Positions 7,372 to 16,185 of a stretch of 64,000 bases of DNA are shown in pieces (the stretch's first letter is position 1; each line of letters opens with the position of its first letter). The position numbers and the translations under genes were made by a program. The DNA is from Niveibacterium umoris. Its GTDB lineage: Bacteria; Pseudomonadota; Gammaproteobacteria; Burkholderiales; Rhodocyclaceae. The stretch spans positions 1,612,001 through 1,676,000 of the forward strand of contig NZ_JACIET010000001.1 of the NCBI RefSeq assembly GCF_014197015.1. The letters run 5' to 3'. Below the pieces are notes generated by a model. The model had not been told where the DNA came from. It did no database searches and saw only the letters and a list, made by a program, of their open reading frames with translations.

Positions 7372-9072
7372 TTACTCGCCCTGCGGTCTGAGCTGGAACG
7401 TCTGCAAAGTACCTTCGACGGCAAACAGGCGCGCAAGGCGCTCCACCGGGGTCTTCACTTCACAGCGCAGCGCTCCGCGCAGATTCAGCGACTCATCGAT
7501 CAGGACACGCCCTGAAGCAGAAAGAGCGCCAGCGCTCAGGTGCCTGATTTCGATCTTCGAGCCCTTTTCCGGCTCTTTTGAGAACGCGCCTTCCATGAGC
7601 GCAAACCGCGTCACGCCACCGGATATCGGCCCGTTACCGTTGCGACGCATCGCTTCAAGCAAGTCGATCCGGTTGATCGCACCATCTGCCACTTTGTAGT
7701 TACCGGACCAGCGCAAGACCTTCGAGAGTTCAGAGAACTTATCCGCTGAACCTGCAACCGTCATCGGCCCCGAAACCCTGCCGAGCACAAGTGTGGGCGC
7801 GCCCAGCAGCCCGGATAGCGCATCGAAGCCAACCGAATCAAGGTTCACTTGGGCCTTGACGCCAAAAGCGTCGCCAAGATTGATATCAACCGAACCTTTT
7901 ACTGAACCACCGAGCCAGTTGGCGCCAAACTGCGCCCCGTCGATTCCGCTCAAACCGAGTTTCCCGGTGACGAGAAGGTTCTCCAGTTTCGTCGCACCGA
8001 ACTTCGCCTCGGGAGCGATCACGCTCGCCACCACGGACCCATCCTGCGCCAGGAGTTCGTATGTCACCTCGACCTCTTGCGGTCTCAGGCGGGCGGATTC
8101 CCAGCGACCATCCCGGGCAAACATGAAGGCACCGGAGAGTGCGCCCAAAGGCACCTTTCCAACCGGGATATCAAGGGCTTCGACTTCGACTTCACGCAGA
8201 CGCCACACATCACCCGAGGAGCCCAGACCCGCCAGACGCAGCAGCAGCGCGGGCTCGATGCGCGCACCCTTAATCGAAACGGCAAGTCGCTGAGGTTGCG
8301 ACATCATCCAGTCAATCCAGTCAGGCCCACCCCAGGCCTTGTCGATATGCGAAGAGCCACCCTCCCCGATCTGGATGTCGTTCAACTCGAAAACCGGCCA
8401 TGGATGAAACGCCACGCCGACGCGAGCTACCCGCACCGGCTCACCCAGCCACAACGCGGCATCGTGTTCAACCCGTTGGCGCAATGTACTGACCTGCCAA
8501 CCGAGCGCAGCAACCGCCGCGCCGATTCCGCCAACGACCGCCAGCGCGGCCAAAATCACGAATGCACGGCGCACCTTTCGGGCCTTCTCGCCGCCACCGG
8601 CAATTGCGTTATGGCCAAGGTTTCCGAAGAAGACCCGTACGTGATCGAGCACCGAGGCATTCGAGCCAGAACTCAGCGCACGTTCCAGACGGCGCTGATC
8701 CACTTCGACCTTCTTCTGCTTCGCGGCCGCTTGAGGCTTGCTCGGCGGTGTCGCCGGCGCCGCCGGTGCGCGACCGACCTCGCTCGGCTCCTGGCGCTCG
8801 GAGAAGTTCTCCCCGCGCACCATCCTGGCCTCCTGTTCCGCCACGCGCGCCATCCGCGCATCGAGCGTCTCGATCAGACCGGCGCGTTCCAGTTCGGCCA
8901 GCGCACGCACCACCCCTTTGGCGTCCTTGAGCCGCGTACCCAATTCGCCCACTGTCGAAAAACCATCGACAGCTTCCAGGACACTTCGAGACAAACGATC
9001 CCCTGAGCCTTTCGGCTCCGCCATCATGCGGTCGCCCGCTTCCGTGCGACAGAACACCGCGAACCGGTCCAA
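7372..9072 (-). CDS. Membrane-anchored AsmA-like protein with an N-terminal cytoplasmic region
   Basis: A 566-residue protein. Residues 1-90 are predicted soluble and look like a small winged-helix-type domain (VGELGTRLKDAKGVVRALAELERAGLIETL). Residues 95-125 are an Ala/Pro/Lys-rich linker, about 168-190 is a single membrane segment (AFVILAALAVVGGIGAAVAA), and the rest is a beta-rich extracytoplasmic region resembling AsmA/DUF748-type proteins (HPWPVFELNDIQIG, SGRVLIDESLNLRGAL). That family is tied to envelope lipid transport and biogenesis, but this member's function is unknown. The start is a TTG at 9072, supported by GAGGAG six bases upstream. It ends at the shared terminator after rho. 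Confidence 0.6.
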   Translation of the reverse strand: MDRFAVFCRTEAGDRMMAEPKGSGDRLSRSVLEAVDGFSTVGELGTRLKDAKGVVRALAELERAGLIETLDARMARVAEQEARMVRGENFSERQEPSEVGRAPAAPATPPSKPQAAAKQKKVEVDQRRLERALSSGSNASVLDHVRVFFGNLGHNAIAGGGEKARKVRRAFVILAALAVVGGIGAAVAALGWQVSTLRQRVEHDAALWLGEPVRVARVGVAFHPWPVFELNDIQIGEGGSSHIDKAWGGPDWIDWMMSQPQRLAVSIKGARIEPALLLRLAGLGSSGDVWRLREVEVEALDIPVGKVPLGALSGAFMFARDGRWESARLRPQEVEVTYELLAQDGSVVASVIAPEAKFGATKLENLLVTGKLGLSGIDGAQFGANWLGGSVKGSVDINLGDAFGVKAQVNLDSVGFDALSGLLGAPTLVLGRVSGPMTVAGSADKFSELSKVLRWSGNYKVADGAINRIDLLEAMRRNGNGPISGGVTRFALMEGAFSKEPEKGSKIEIRHLSAGALSASGRVLIDESLNLRGALRCEVKTPVERLARLFAVEGTLQTFQLRPQGE

Positions 9073-9172
9073 ACTTTTCTCCTCGCGGGCACATGGACCC
9101 GTGTCGGTTAATCACGTTGGAATATTACAGCAAGGCATTATCGCCTTCGACCCGAGCGACCCAAAAACCGTG

Positions 9173-9201
9173 TTGACAAACTGCGATTCGACGTCTATCA
9201 T
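9173..9201 (+). promoter_or_regulatory. Promoter of tRNA-Asn
   Basis: A perfect TTGACA (9173-9178), a 17-nt spacer and TATCAT (9196-9201) end 12 nt before the mature tRNA 5' end. This is one of the best sigma-70 promoters in the window, as expected for a stable RNA gene. Confidence 0.9.
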
Positions 9202-9213
9202 TGCGGTCTCTGT

Positions 9214-9289
9214 TCCTCGATAGCTCAGTCGGTAGAGCGCCGGACTGTTAATCCGTAGGTCCCTGGTTCGAGCCCAGGTCGAGGAGCCA
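9214..9289 (+). tRNA. tRNA-Asn (anticodon GTT)
   Basis: A 76-nt cloverleaf. The acceptor stem TCCTCGA (9214-9220) pairs with TCGAGGA (9279-9285), followed by discriminator G and an encoded CCA. The D-arm is AGCTCAGTCGGTAGAGC. The anticodon stem-loop has GTT at 9247-9249. The T-arm is CCTGGTTCGAGCCCAGG. It is a single tRNA gene with its own promoter and terminator. Confidence 0.97.
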
Positions 9290-9297
9290 GATTTCCC

Positions 9298-9331
9298 TAA
9301 ACGCCTGCTTTTCAGCGGGCGTTTTTCATTT
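9298..9331 (+). terminator. Intrinsic terminator of tRNA-Asn
   Basis: ACGCCTGC and GCGGGCGT form a stem around TTTTCA, followed by TTTTCATTTT, beginning about 9 nt after the tRNA CCA end. Confidence 0.85.
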
Positions 9332-9402
9332 TCCGACTCCGCTTCAGAAAAACCAAGAAATTTGCGTTTTTCGCGGTGGAATCCGGCAAGCCGCATGACA
9401 CC

Positions 9403-10539
9403 CTATTCGAGGTCGAGCGCGCGCAAGTGTGCAAGAAGTGGCAGCAGCATGGCCGCGCCAAGGCGCTTGCTACGCGCGCCATTCCATCCGACACGCAGAT
9501 CCGGCGCCTCGTCGTTGTCCTTGAAGGGCATTTCCAGCGTCAAAGACACGCAGCCAAAACGGTGCGCGACCCATTTCGAACCAAGCGTCAGAAGTTCATG
9601 CTCGAACCTGTCGTCGCTATAGCCATGACGCAACTGAAAGTCCGGTGACGCAATCGCGAGGTTGGCGAGAAACCGGGCCTGCAAGGCGCTGTTTCGTTCA
9701 CCGTAACCGGGAACCATGTGTGAGCCGTCGATGAACACGTAGGGCAAGGTCTCATCGCCATGAATGTCGAGGAACAGGCCTACACCGCTCGTCGCCATCG
9801 CAGCCTGAACGCTCAAGATCTCCGGACTACGCGATTCGCTCGGCGCATGCCATTCCCGATTCAGATTGACGCCGAGTGAATTGCTGCGCAGATTGCCGAG
9901 AAAGGCACCGTCCGGGTTGATGTTCGGAACGACACGCACGACTGCGCGGCGGCGGATTTCGCGCGCCACCGGGTCGCAATCATCGGTCAATCGCTCAAGC
10001 AGCCCCTCTGCGAACCATTCAGCCATCGTCTCGCCAGGATGCTGGCGCGCCACGATCCAGACTGGATGCGGGCCCTCGCCGACTACGACTGCGTCGATGT
10101 CGCGCTGCTGGAGACTCGCGCCGAGACGCTCCACCCGCACGCCTGCCGTTGCAGACATTCGCCCCAAGAAGTCGAGGTGGCGCTCCTGCGAGTACGGCTC
10201 GAAGTAGGCGAGCCAGATCGCATCGCGTTCTGGCGTCAGTCGCACGGAGAGTACTTCGCCGTCGAATTCGCAATCTGCAATGCGGAACCAGTCGCTGCGG
10301 TCGTACGACGCGACCGCGCGGTAATCACGCCAGCCTTCTGGATACGAACACGCACCCGCATTCTCGAAACGCAGCACCAGCGGCTGCCCCGCCGCGCCGG
10401 AGATGCGGAAATGAAACCATTGGCGGAATTCCTTGGACCCATGATCGTCGCGAATCCGCAGGCGGATATTTGCGGGATCACCGGCGTCGATCACGTCGAT
10501 CGCACCGCTATCGAACTGGCTGCTGATGATCAAGGGCAT
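9403..10539 (-). CDS. M14-family zinc carboxypeptidase (cytosolic AGBL-like type)
   Basis: A 378-residue protein with an N-terminal beta-sandwich domain (about 1-125, with WFHFRISGAAG and YSQERHLDFLG) and a C-terminal M14 catalytic domain. Zinc ligands are seen in RQHPGETMAEW (HxxE, about residue 165) and LDIHGDE (about 257); the general-base Glu is probably in SLTLEMPFKDND (about 335). This layout fits the cytosolic carboxypeptidase group that trims C-terminal residues; the substrate is unknown. There is no signal peptide. ATG 10539 was preferred to a GTG two codons earlier because GAGGAG lies five bases before it. It is 9 nt downstream of yaaA, so the two probably form an operon. Confidence 0.8.
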   Translation of the reverse strand: MPLIISSQFDSGAIDVIDAGDPANIRLRIRDDHGSKEFRQWFHFRISGAAGQPLVLRFENAGACSYPEGWRDYRAVASYDRSDWFRIADCEFDGEVLSVRLTPERDAIWLAYFEPYSQERHLDFLGRMSATAGVRVERLGASLQQRDIDAVVVGEGPHPVWIVARQHPGETMAEWFAEGLLERLTDDCDPVAREIRRRAVVRVVPNINPDGAFLGNLRSNSLGVNLNREWHAPSESRSPEILSVQAAMATSGVGLFLDIHGDETLPYVFIDGSHMVPGYGERNSALQARFLANLAIASPDFQLRHGYSDDRFEHELLTLGSKWVAHRFGCVSLTLEMPFKDNDEAPDLRVGWNGARSKRLGAAMLLPLLAHLRALDLE

Positions 10540-10548
10540 GCGCACTCC

Positions 10549-11337
10549 TCAAGCCGCATTGCGGCGGAAATACCAGGTATCGGCGTCCGACGCCGCGGCA
10601 TCGAACAGGTAGCCGTCGCGATCGAAGGTCTTGAGCACGTCCACATCGACGACGGCCTGTTCCGCAGCAAATCGCGCCATGGCGCCGCGCGCGCGCTTCG
10701 CATTGAAACTGATGATCTTGTACTGCCCGTTGCGGCGTTCCTGGAACACCGGCGTCACCACACGCGCATTCAATTTCGGCAACTGGGCAGCCTTGGCGTA
10801 TTCGGTCGAAGCCAGATTCACCACCACGCGTGACGCTCCACCGGCCACCAACGCGTCAAGGCGTGCAGATATTGCGCCGCTGATCACGCCGCGCCAGTAC
10901 TGGTAAAGGTCCTTGCCGCGCGGGTTCGGCAGGCGCGTCCCCATTTCCAGCCGATGCGCACGGATCAGATCGAGCGGCGCCAGCAGCCCGTACAAGCCCG
11001 AAAGTATCGCGAGATGCCGCTGCAGGTAGCCTTCCACTTTGCTGGCCGGCAGCGTCGCCGCAGAGAGGCCATCATAGACATCGCCATCGAATGCAAAGAT
11101 GGCCTGTTTGGCGACCGGCGCGCAGTGCTCTCGCGACCATTCCTCATAGCGCGCAACATTCAATGCGGCGAGCTTGTCGGACAGATCCATCAACGACGCA
11201 ACGTCAGCGAGTGATTTCTTGCGCAGCAGCGCAATCAGCACTTCCGAATGATCGAGGAAGCTCGGCAGGGTGGCCGACGACAATGGCGAAGGAGAATCAA
11301 AGTCCAGGGATTTCGCGGGGGACAGAAGAATCAGCAT
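10549..11337 (-). CDS. yaaA: Peroxide stress protein YaaA (DUF328)
   Basis: A 262-residue protein of usual length for the YaaA family. It starts MLILLSPAKSLDF and holds the conserved blocks AFDGDVYDGL, ILSGLYGLLAPLDLI.AHRLEMG, VNLASTEYAKA and ISFNAKRARGAMARF. In E. coli YaaA lowers free iron and protects DNA from Fenton damage during hydrogen peroxide stress; the fold binds DNA. It is cytoplasmic. It is divergent from bioA, with a shared 156-nt regulatory gap, and has an M14 peptidase gene behind it. Confidence 0.92.
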   Translation of the reverse strand: MLILLSPAKSLDFDSPSPLSSATLPSFLDHSEVLIALLRKKSLADVASLMDLSDKLAALNVARYEEWSREHCAPVAKQAIFAFDGDVYDGLSAATLPASKVEGYLQRHLAILSGLYGLLAPLDLIRAHRLEMGTRLPNPRGKDLYQYWRGVISGAISARLDALVAGGASRVVVNLASTEYAKAAQLPKLNARVVTPVFQERRNGQYKIISFNAKRARGAMARFAAEQAVVDVDVLKTFDRDGYLFDAAASDADTWYFRRNAA

Positions 11338-11374
11338 CGAAGCATCGGGAACCAGTCAGTACCCGCCGATGATA

Positions 11375-11445
11375 ACGTGCAGCCGCGCAAACAAGCGTCT
11401 GTCCGCACCGGCCAATTTGACACCCGGCTGCACGTACGGAAACAT
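11375..11445 (+). promoter_or_regulatory. bioA promoter with an 11-bp inverted repeat (putative operator)
   Basis: TTGACA (11417-11422), a 17-nt spacer and AAACAT (11440-11445) make a plausible promoter about 50 nt before the bioA ATG. A perfect inverted repeat, ACGTGCAGCCG (11375-11385) and CGGCTGCACGT (11425-11435), brackets the -35 region, with its right arm inside the promoter spacer. It does not look like the BirA operator known from enterobacteria. The repeat is read directly; its role is inferred. Confidence 0.5.
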
Positions 11446-11493
11446 GCAAGACCGTCCCTGTTGTTCCGATGCGGCCCCGCCGCGACCAAGCCG

Positions 11494-12816
11494 ATGCCCA
11501 GCACCAATCTCCTGCAGCGATCGCTCGAAGCCGTCTGGCATCCGTGCACCCAGATGAAGCAGCACGAACGCTTTCCGCTGGTGCCGCTCGAGCGTGGCAC
11601 CGGCCTCTGGCTCTACGACACCAACGGCCGGCGTTATTTCGACGCGGTCAGCTCATGGTGGGTGAATCTTTTCGGACACTGCAACCCGCGCATCAACGCG
11701 GCGTTGCAGCGACAACTCGGCACCCTCGAGCACGCGATGCTCGCCGGCTTTACGCACCGACCGGTCGTGGAGTTATCCGAACGCCTTGGCGCCCTCAGCG
11801 CATCCCTCGGCGGCGAACGGTTGGGGCACGCCTTCTACGCATCAGACGGCGCATCCGCCACCGAGATCGCGTTGAAGATGAGTGCGCACTACTGGCGCAA
11901 CAACGGTCAGCCGGCGAAGAACCGTTTCGTCTGCCTCGCCGGCAGCTATCACGGCGAGACGGCAGGCGCGCTGTCGGTCACGGACATCTCCCTCTTCCGC
12001 GACGCCTACGCGCCCTTGGTGCGCCAGTCGGAGACGGTTCCCAGCCCCGCATGCGGCGCAGCAGATCAACGGACCGAATCGGCGCGTCGTGCCGCTGATG
12101 CCCTCGATGCATGGCTCACGCAACACGCCGACACCACCGCCGCGTTGATCGTCGAACCGCTGGTGCAGTGCGCGACCGGCATGGCGATGTACGACCCCGA
12201 ATACCTGCGTCGCGCCCGCGCCGCCTGCGATCGCCACAAGGTCCATCTGATCGCGGACGAAATCGCTGTCGGCTGCGGCCGCACCGGCACCTTCTTCGCC
12301 TGCGAACAGGCCAGCATCCGACCCGATTTTCTGTGCCTGTCGAAGGGCATCTCCGGTGGTTACCTGCCGCTGTCGATCGTGCTGACGAGCGACGCGGTCT
12401 ACCGGGCCTTCTATGACGACGCCACCGCCCGCGGCTTCCTGCACTCGCACTCCTACACCGGCAATCCGCTCGCCTGCACCGCGGCACTTGCGACGCTCGA
12501 CATTTTTGAGAGCGACAAGGTCCTCGAGACCAACCGCCAGCGTGCCGACGCGCTGACGCGCATCGCCGCGCCGATTGCGCATGATGGCCGGGTCCGCGAT
12601 TTCCGCCGTACCGGCATGATCTGGGCGTTCGAGGTCGACACCGCCGATCCGCATTTCGCCCGCAAGGTATTTGCCGCCGGTCTGGAGGCCGAAGTCCTGC
12701 TACGACCGATTGGGAATACGGTGTACTGGATGCCGCCATACATCTTCGATGACGCCGACGCAGCCTTCCTGGTCGAGCGCACCGGCAACGCCATCGACAC
12801 CGCACTGGCGAGCTGA
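11494..12816 (+). CDS. bioA: Adenosylmethionine--8-amino-7-oxononanoate aminotransferase
   Basis: A 440-residue class III PLP aminotransferase that makes 7,8-diaminopelargonate from KAPA, using S-adenosylmethionine as amino donor. Family marks are WHPCTQMKQHE near the N-terminus, the PLP-phosphate contact SDGASATEIALKM, DEIAVGCGRTGTFFACEQ, and the PLP-binding lysine in CLSKGISGGYLPLS (about residue 286). The ATG at 11494 begins the conserved region; longer in-frame extensions have no similarity. It is the first gene of the bioAFHCD operon and divergent from yaaA. Confidence 0.95.
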   Translation: MPSTNLLQRSLEAVWHPCTQMKQHERFPLVPLERGTGLWLYDTNGRRYFDAVSSWWVNLFGHCNPRINAALQRQLGTLEHAMLAGFTHRPVVELSERLGALSASLGGERLGHAFYASDGASATEIALKMSAHYWRNNGQPAKNRFVCLAGSYHGETAGALSVTDISLFRDAYAPLVRQSETVPSPACGAADQRTESARRAADALDAWLTQHADTTAALIVEPLVQCATGMAMYDPEYLRRARAACDRHKVHLIADEIAVGCGRTGTFFACEQASIRPDFLCLSKGISGGYLPLSIVLTSDAVYRAFYDDATARGFLHSHSYTGNPLACTAALATLDIFESDKVLETNRQRADALTRIAAPIAHDGRVRDFRRTGMIWAFEVDTADPHFARKVFAAGLEAEVLLRPIGNTVYWMPPYIFDDADAAFLVERTGNAIDTALAS

Positions 12817-12819
12817 GCG

Positions 12820-13974
12820 ATGCCGGTCTGGGACGCGCTGGACGCCGAATTCACCAGCCTCGACGCAGCCGGTCTGCGCCGGCGCCGGCGCACGATTGGC
12901 GAACGCCACGGCGTCAACATGGTCGTCGATGGCCACAGCGCGATCAACTTCTGCGCCAACGACTATCTCGGCCTCGCCGACCACCCGACGCTGGTCGAGG
13001 CGGCCATTGCCGGCGCGCGGCGCTGGGGTGTCGGTTCCGGCGCCTCGCATCTGGTAAGCGGGCATTTCGGCGCGCACCATGAAGCGGAAGCCCGGCTGGC
13101 GGCCTACGTCGGCGCCGAAACCGCGCTGCTTTTCTCCACCGGCTACATGGTCAACGCCGGCGTCATGGCCGCGCTGGTCGGACGCGGCGATGCGGTGTTT
13201 GCCGACCGCCTCAACCACGCCTCGCTGGTCGATGGCGCCCTGCTCAGCCGTGCCGAACTGCACCGGTATCCGCACGGCGACGTCGACGCTCTCGATCGGC
13301 ATCTGCGCGAGAGCAACGCGCGCCGCAAGCTGATCGTCACCGACAGCGTGTTCAGCATGGACGGCGACATCGCACCACTTGGCGCGCTGTTCGATCTGGC
13401 CGAGCGCCACGATGCCTGGCTGATGATCGACGACGCGCATGGCCTTGGCGTCATCGGGCCGCAAGGTCGCGGCGCGCTGCGTGCCTTCGGCCTCGCGTCA
13501 CCCCGCGTGCTGTACGTCGGCACGCTCGGCAAGGCCGCTGGCGTGTCCGGCGCGTTCGTCGCCGGCGCTGCGCCGGTGGTCGAATGGCTACTACAGAAAA
13601 CGCGCACCTACATCTTCACCACGGGCATGCCACCCTTGCTGGCAGACACCATCAGCGCCGCAGTCGGGCTGCTGGAAGCCGCCGACGAGCGCCGCATGCA
13701 TGTGGCCGAGCTGATCTCACAACTGCGCCGCGGATTGAGGCAGCCGGAGCGGCTGATCCCGTCGACCACGCCGATCCAGGCCTACGTTGTCGGCGAGAAC
13801 CAGGCTGCGCTCGATCTTGCTGGCGCGCTGTTTGCGGAGGGACTCTGGGTGCCCGCAATCCGTCCGCCGACGGTGCCTCAGGGCACCGCAAGGCTGCGGA
13901 TTTCGCTCTCGGCCGCGCATACCGCATCGCAGGTCGCCACACTGGTCGACGCGATCAATCGTCATACCCCATGA
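12820..13974 (+). CDS. bioF: 8-amino-7-oxononanoate synthase (KAPA synthase)
   Basis: A 384-residue PLP enzyme joining pimeloyl-ACP (or pimeloyl-CoA) and alanine to give KAPA. Conserved blocks are NFCANDYLGLADHP, GSGASHLVSGHFGAHHEAE, SVFSMDGDIAPL, DDAHGLGVIGPQGRG, and the PLP lysine in GTLGKAAGVSGAFVAG. The ATG follows the bioA stop by 3 nt and its stop overlaps the bioH start (ATGA), so expression is tightly coupled. Confidence 0.95.
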   Translation: MPVWDALDAEFTSLDAAGLRRRRRTIGERHGVNMVVDGHSAINFCANDYLGLADHPTLVEAAIAGARRWGVGSGASHLVSGHFGAHHEAEARLAAYVGAETALLFSTGYMVNAGVMAALVGRGDAVFADRLNHASLVDGALLSRAELHRYPHGDVDALDRHLRESNARRKLIVTDSVFSMDGDIAPLGALFDLAERHDAWLMIDDAHGLGVIGPQGRGALRAFGLASPRVLYVGTLGKAAGVSGAFVAGAAPVVEWLLQKTRTYIFTTGMPPLLADTISAAVGLLEAADERRMHVAELISQLRRGLRQPERLIPSTTPIQAYVVGENQAALDLAGALFAEGLWVPAIRPPTVPQGTARLRISLSAAHTASQVATLVDAINRHTP

Positions 13975-14687
13975 GTCACGAGATCCTTGCGTGGCACGGC
14001 TGGGGCTTCGGCCCCGCAGCTTTCGCTCCCCTCTGCGAAGCGCTCCCACCGACGCTGAGGCTCGCAGCGCCCGAACTCGCCGCGCCGGCGAGCGGGTCGT
14101 TCGATGAATGGGTTTCTGCGTTGACCGCCACGGTACATCCGCATCAGATCCTGCTCGGTTGGTCGCTCGGCGCGCAACTCGCACTCGCTGCGGTTGCCGC
14201 CGGCGCGAGGCCGCGCGCACTGGTGCTGATCGCCGCCACGCCTCGCTTCGTCGCTTCGCCGGACTGGCCCCACGCACTCGATCACAAGACCGTCGAGTCC
14301 TTCCGGAACGGATTCGCCACCCAGCCCGAGCAGACGCTGCAGCGCTTTCTCGCCTTGCAGGCACTCGGTGACCGGCAACGGCGCGCGGTGACGGCTACCC
14401 TCGCCGCGGCCCGCACGCCCTCCATCATGGCGCTCGCACCAGCGCTCGACGCCCTGATCGGATGCGACCTGCGCGACCGGGTCGGCGAGGTCAGCGTTCC
14501 GACACTGCTGCTGCACGGCGGGCACGACGCGCTGATGCCGCGCTCGGCAGCGATCTGGCTGGCGGACCGCATGCCTGGCGCGAGGCTCGAGACCTTTGCC
14601 GACTGCGGCCACGCGCCGCATGTTTCCGAACCGGCAGCGGTAAGCCGCGCGCTGAATGACTTCATCGGGCCACTCGCCGATGCATGA
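13971..14687 (+). CDS. bioH: Pimeloyl-ACP methyl ester carboxylesterase
   Basis: A 238-residue alpha/beta hydrolase, slightly shorter than E. coli BioH (256). It begins with the oxyanion-side motif WHGWGFGPAAF. The nucleophile Ser is in LGWSLGAQLAL (about residue 67), the acid in GGHDALMP and the His in CGHAPHVSEP near the C-terminus. It removes the methyl group from pimeloyl-ACP methyl ester, ending the BioC/BioH pimelate route. Starts overlap by 4 nt with bioF and 8 nt with bioC. Confidence 0.92.
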   Translation: MSHEILAWHGWGFGPAAFAPLCEALPPTLRLAAPELAAPASGSFDEWVSALTATVHPHQILLGWSLGAQLALAAVAAGARPRALVLIAATPRFVASPDWPHALDHKTVESFRNGFATQPEQTLQRFLALQALGDRQRRAVTATLAAARTPSIMALAPALDALIGCDLRDRVGEVSVPTLLLHGGHDALMPRSAAIWLADRMPGARLETFADCGHAPHVSEPAAVSRALNDFIGPLADA

Positions 14688-15486
14688 TCCCGCTTCTTTC
14701 GCCGGCGCATCGTCGCCCACGGCGCTGCGTGAACAGCGCAAGCAGATCCGTGCGGCGTTCGGCGCTGCAGCGTCCGCATACGACCTTCATGCCGAGGTGC
14801 AGCGCGCCATCGTTGCGGATCTGGCCGCCTGGAGCAGCGACGCCGCCCTGCCCGCGGGGCCGATTCTCGACGCGGGTTGCGGCACCGGATTCGCGAGCAC
14901 GCTGCTGCGTGGCCACGGTCGACCAATCATCGGTCTCGACATTGCGGCAGAGATGGCCGCCCGCGCTTGCGGCCGCGGCGAATCCGGAATCGTGGCGGAT
15001 ATCGAGCAACTCCCCTTGCGCGCTGGCAGCGTCGCGGGCTACTGGTCCAGCCTTGCCTGGCAGTGGTGCGCTGCTGACCGTGCCGCACGTGAAGCCGCAC
15101 GCGTCCTGTGCAAGGGCGGCCGCCTGCAGCTTGCAACGCTGGGCCCGGAGACGCTGGCAGAACTGCGCGACAGCTTTGCCGTGATTGACGCGGCCGAACA
15201 TGTGCGCGCCTTCGAAGCCCCTGATGCGGTCATCGCCGCACTGAAGCAGGCAGGTTTTTCCGCGATCCGCAGCGAACGGCACAGCCGTGCCGGCCACGCA
15301 CCCGACCTTGCGCACCTGCTGCGCGACATCCGCGGCGTTGGCGCACACACGCTCGGCGGCGGCAGGCGGCGCGGCATGCTCGGCAAGCACGCGTGGCTAA
15401 GGCTGTGCGAACGCTACGAGACCTACCGCGAGCCGCAAGGGCTACCGGCGCGTTACGATGTTCTGATGTTCGAGGCGACCCGCTGA
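14680..15486 (+). CDS. bioC: Malonyl-ACP O-methyltransferase
   Basis: A 268-residue SAM-dependent methyltransferase with the SAM-binding motif ILDAGCGTGFAST (about residue 64), PIIGLDIAAEM and the BioC-specific LPLRAGSVAGYWSSLAWQWC. It methylates the free carboxyl of malonyl-ACP so that fatty acid synthesis can build pimeloyl-ACP methyl ester. It starts inside the end of bioH, and its stop overlaps the bioD ATG by one base. Confidence 0.92.
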   Translation: MHDPASFAGASSPTALREQRKQIRAAFGAAASAYDLHAEVQRAIVADLAAWSSDAALPAGPILDAGCGTGFASTLLRGHGRPIIGLDIAAEMAARACGRGESGIVADIEQLPLRAGSVAGYWSSLAWQWCAADRAAREAARVLCKGGRLQLATLGPETLAELRDSFAVIDAAEHVRAFEAPDAVIAALKQAGFSAIRSERHSRAGHAPDLAHLLRDIRGVGAHTLGGGRRRGMLGKHAWLRLCERYETYREPQGLPARYDVLMFEATR

Positions 15487-16157
15487 TGCACTACTACTTT
15501 GTTACCGGTACCGATACCGAAATCGGCAAGACCTTCACCACCTGCGCCCTGCTTCATGCCGCGCGCGCGGCGGGTCTGGAATCCGTCGGCTACAAGCCGA
15601 TCGCCGCTGGCGCGGAAGAATTCGATGGCGTGTGGTCGAACGAGGATGCGCGCCGACTGCGGGCCGCATCAACGCCCGGTTACACGCTCGGCCAGATCAA
15701 CCCGGTGTGCCTGCGCGAGGCGGTTGCGCCGCACATCGCCGCCGCGGCCGAAGGTGTCGCGCTCGATGTGCCGCCGCTCGTCGCGGGCTTCGAAGCACTT
15801 GCTGCGCGCGCCGACTGCGTACTGGTCGAAGGCGTCGGCGGCTTCCGCGTACCGCTCGACGAGCGGCTCGACACGAGCGATCTGGCGCTGGCCTTGCACC
15901 TGCCGGTGATCCTCGTGGTCGGCATGCGGCTCGGTTGCATCAACCACGCCCTGCTCACCGCCGAAGCCATCACGGCGCGCGGTCTGCCGCTCGCCGGCTG
16001 GGTCGCCAACACGCTGTCGCCGACGATGAGCCGCTTCGACGAGAACCTCGCCGCGCTCGAATCGCGCCTTGCGGCGCCCCTGCTCGGCGTGTTGCCCTAC
16101 TGCGAGGCCGGGCCGGCCGCACTTGCCGACCGGGTGCGGCTGCCCGGCACGGTATAA
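15486..16157 (+). CDS. bioD: Dethiobiotin synthetase
   Basis: A 223-residue P-loop ATPase that closes the ureido ring of dethiobiotin from diaminopelargonate, CO2 and ATP. Motifs are YFVTGTDTEIGKTF (P-loop), YKPIAAGAEE, CVLVEGVGGFRVPLDE and WVANTLSP. It is the last biotin gene here; bioB (biotin synthase) is not in the window. A consensus -10 box for the next gene lies across its stop codon. Confidence 0.95.
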   Translation: MHYYFVTGTDTEIGKTFTTCALLHAARAAGLESVGYKPIAAGAEEFDGVWSNEDARRLRAASTPGYTLGQINPVCLREAVAPHIAAAAEGVALDVPPLVAGFEALAARADCVLVEGVGGFRVPLDERLDTSDLALALHLPVILVVGMRLGCINHALLTAEAITARGLPLAGWVANTLSPTMSRFDENLAALESRLAAPLLGVLPYCEAGPAALADRVRLPGTV

Positions 16158-16158
16158 T
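16153..16158 (+). promoter_or_regulatory. Consensus -10 box upstream of the DUF2863 gene
   Basis: A perfect TATAAT covers the bioD stop codon and lies 27 nt before the next ATG. No good -35 is seen at the right distance, so this is a partial promoter call. Confidence 0.4.
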
Positions 16159-16185
16159 CCGGCCTCAATCCGCTGGAATCTCCAC

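Noticed and set aside
11248-11493. N-terminal extension of bioA
   Set aside because: The added residues are unlike any BioA and overlap the yaaA coding region and the regulatory gap; the conserved start is ATG 11494.
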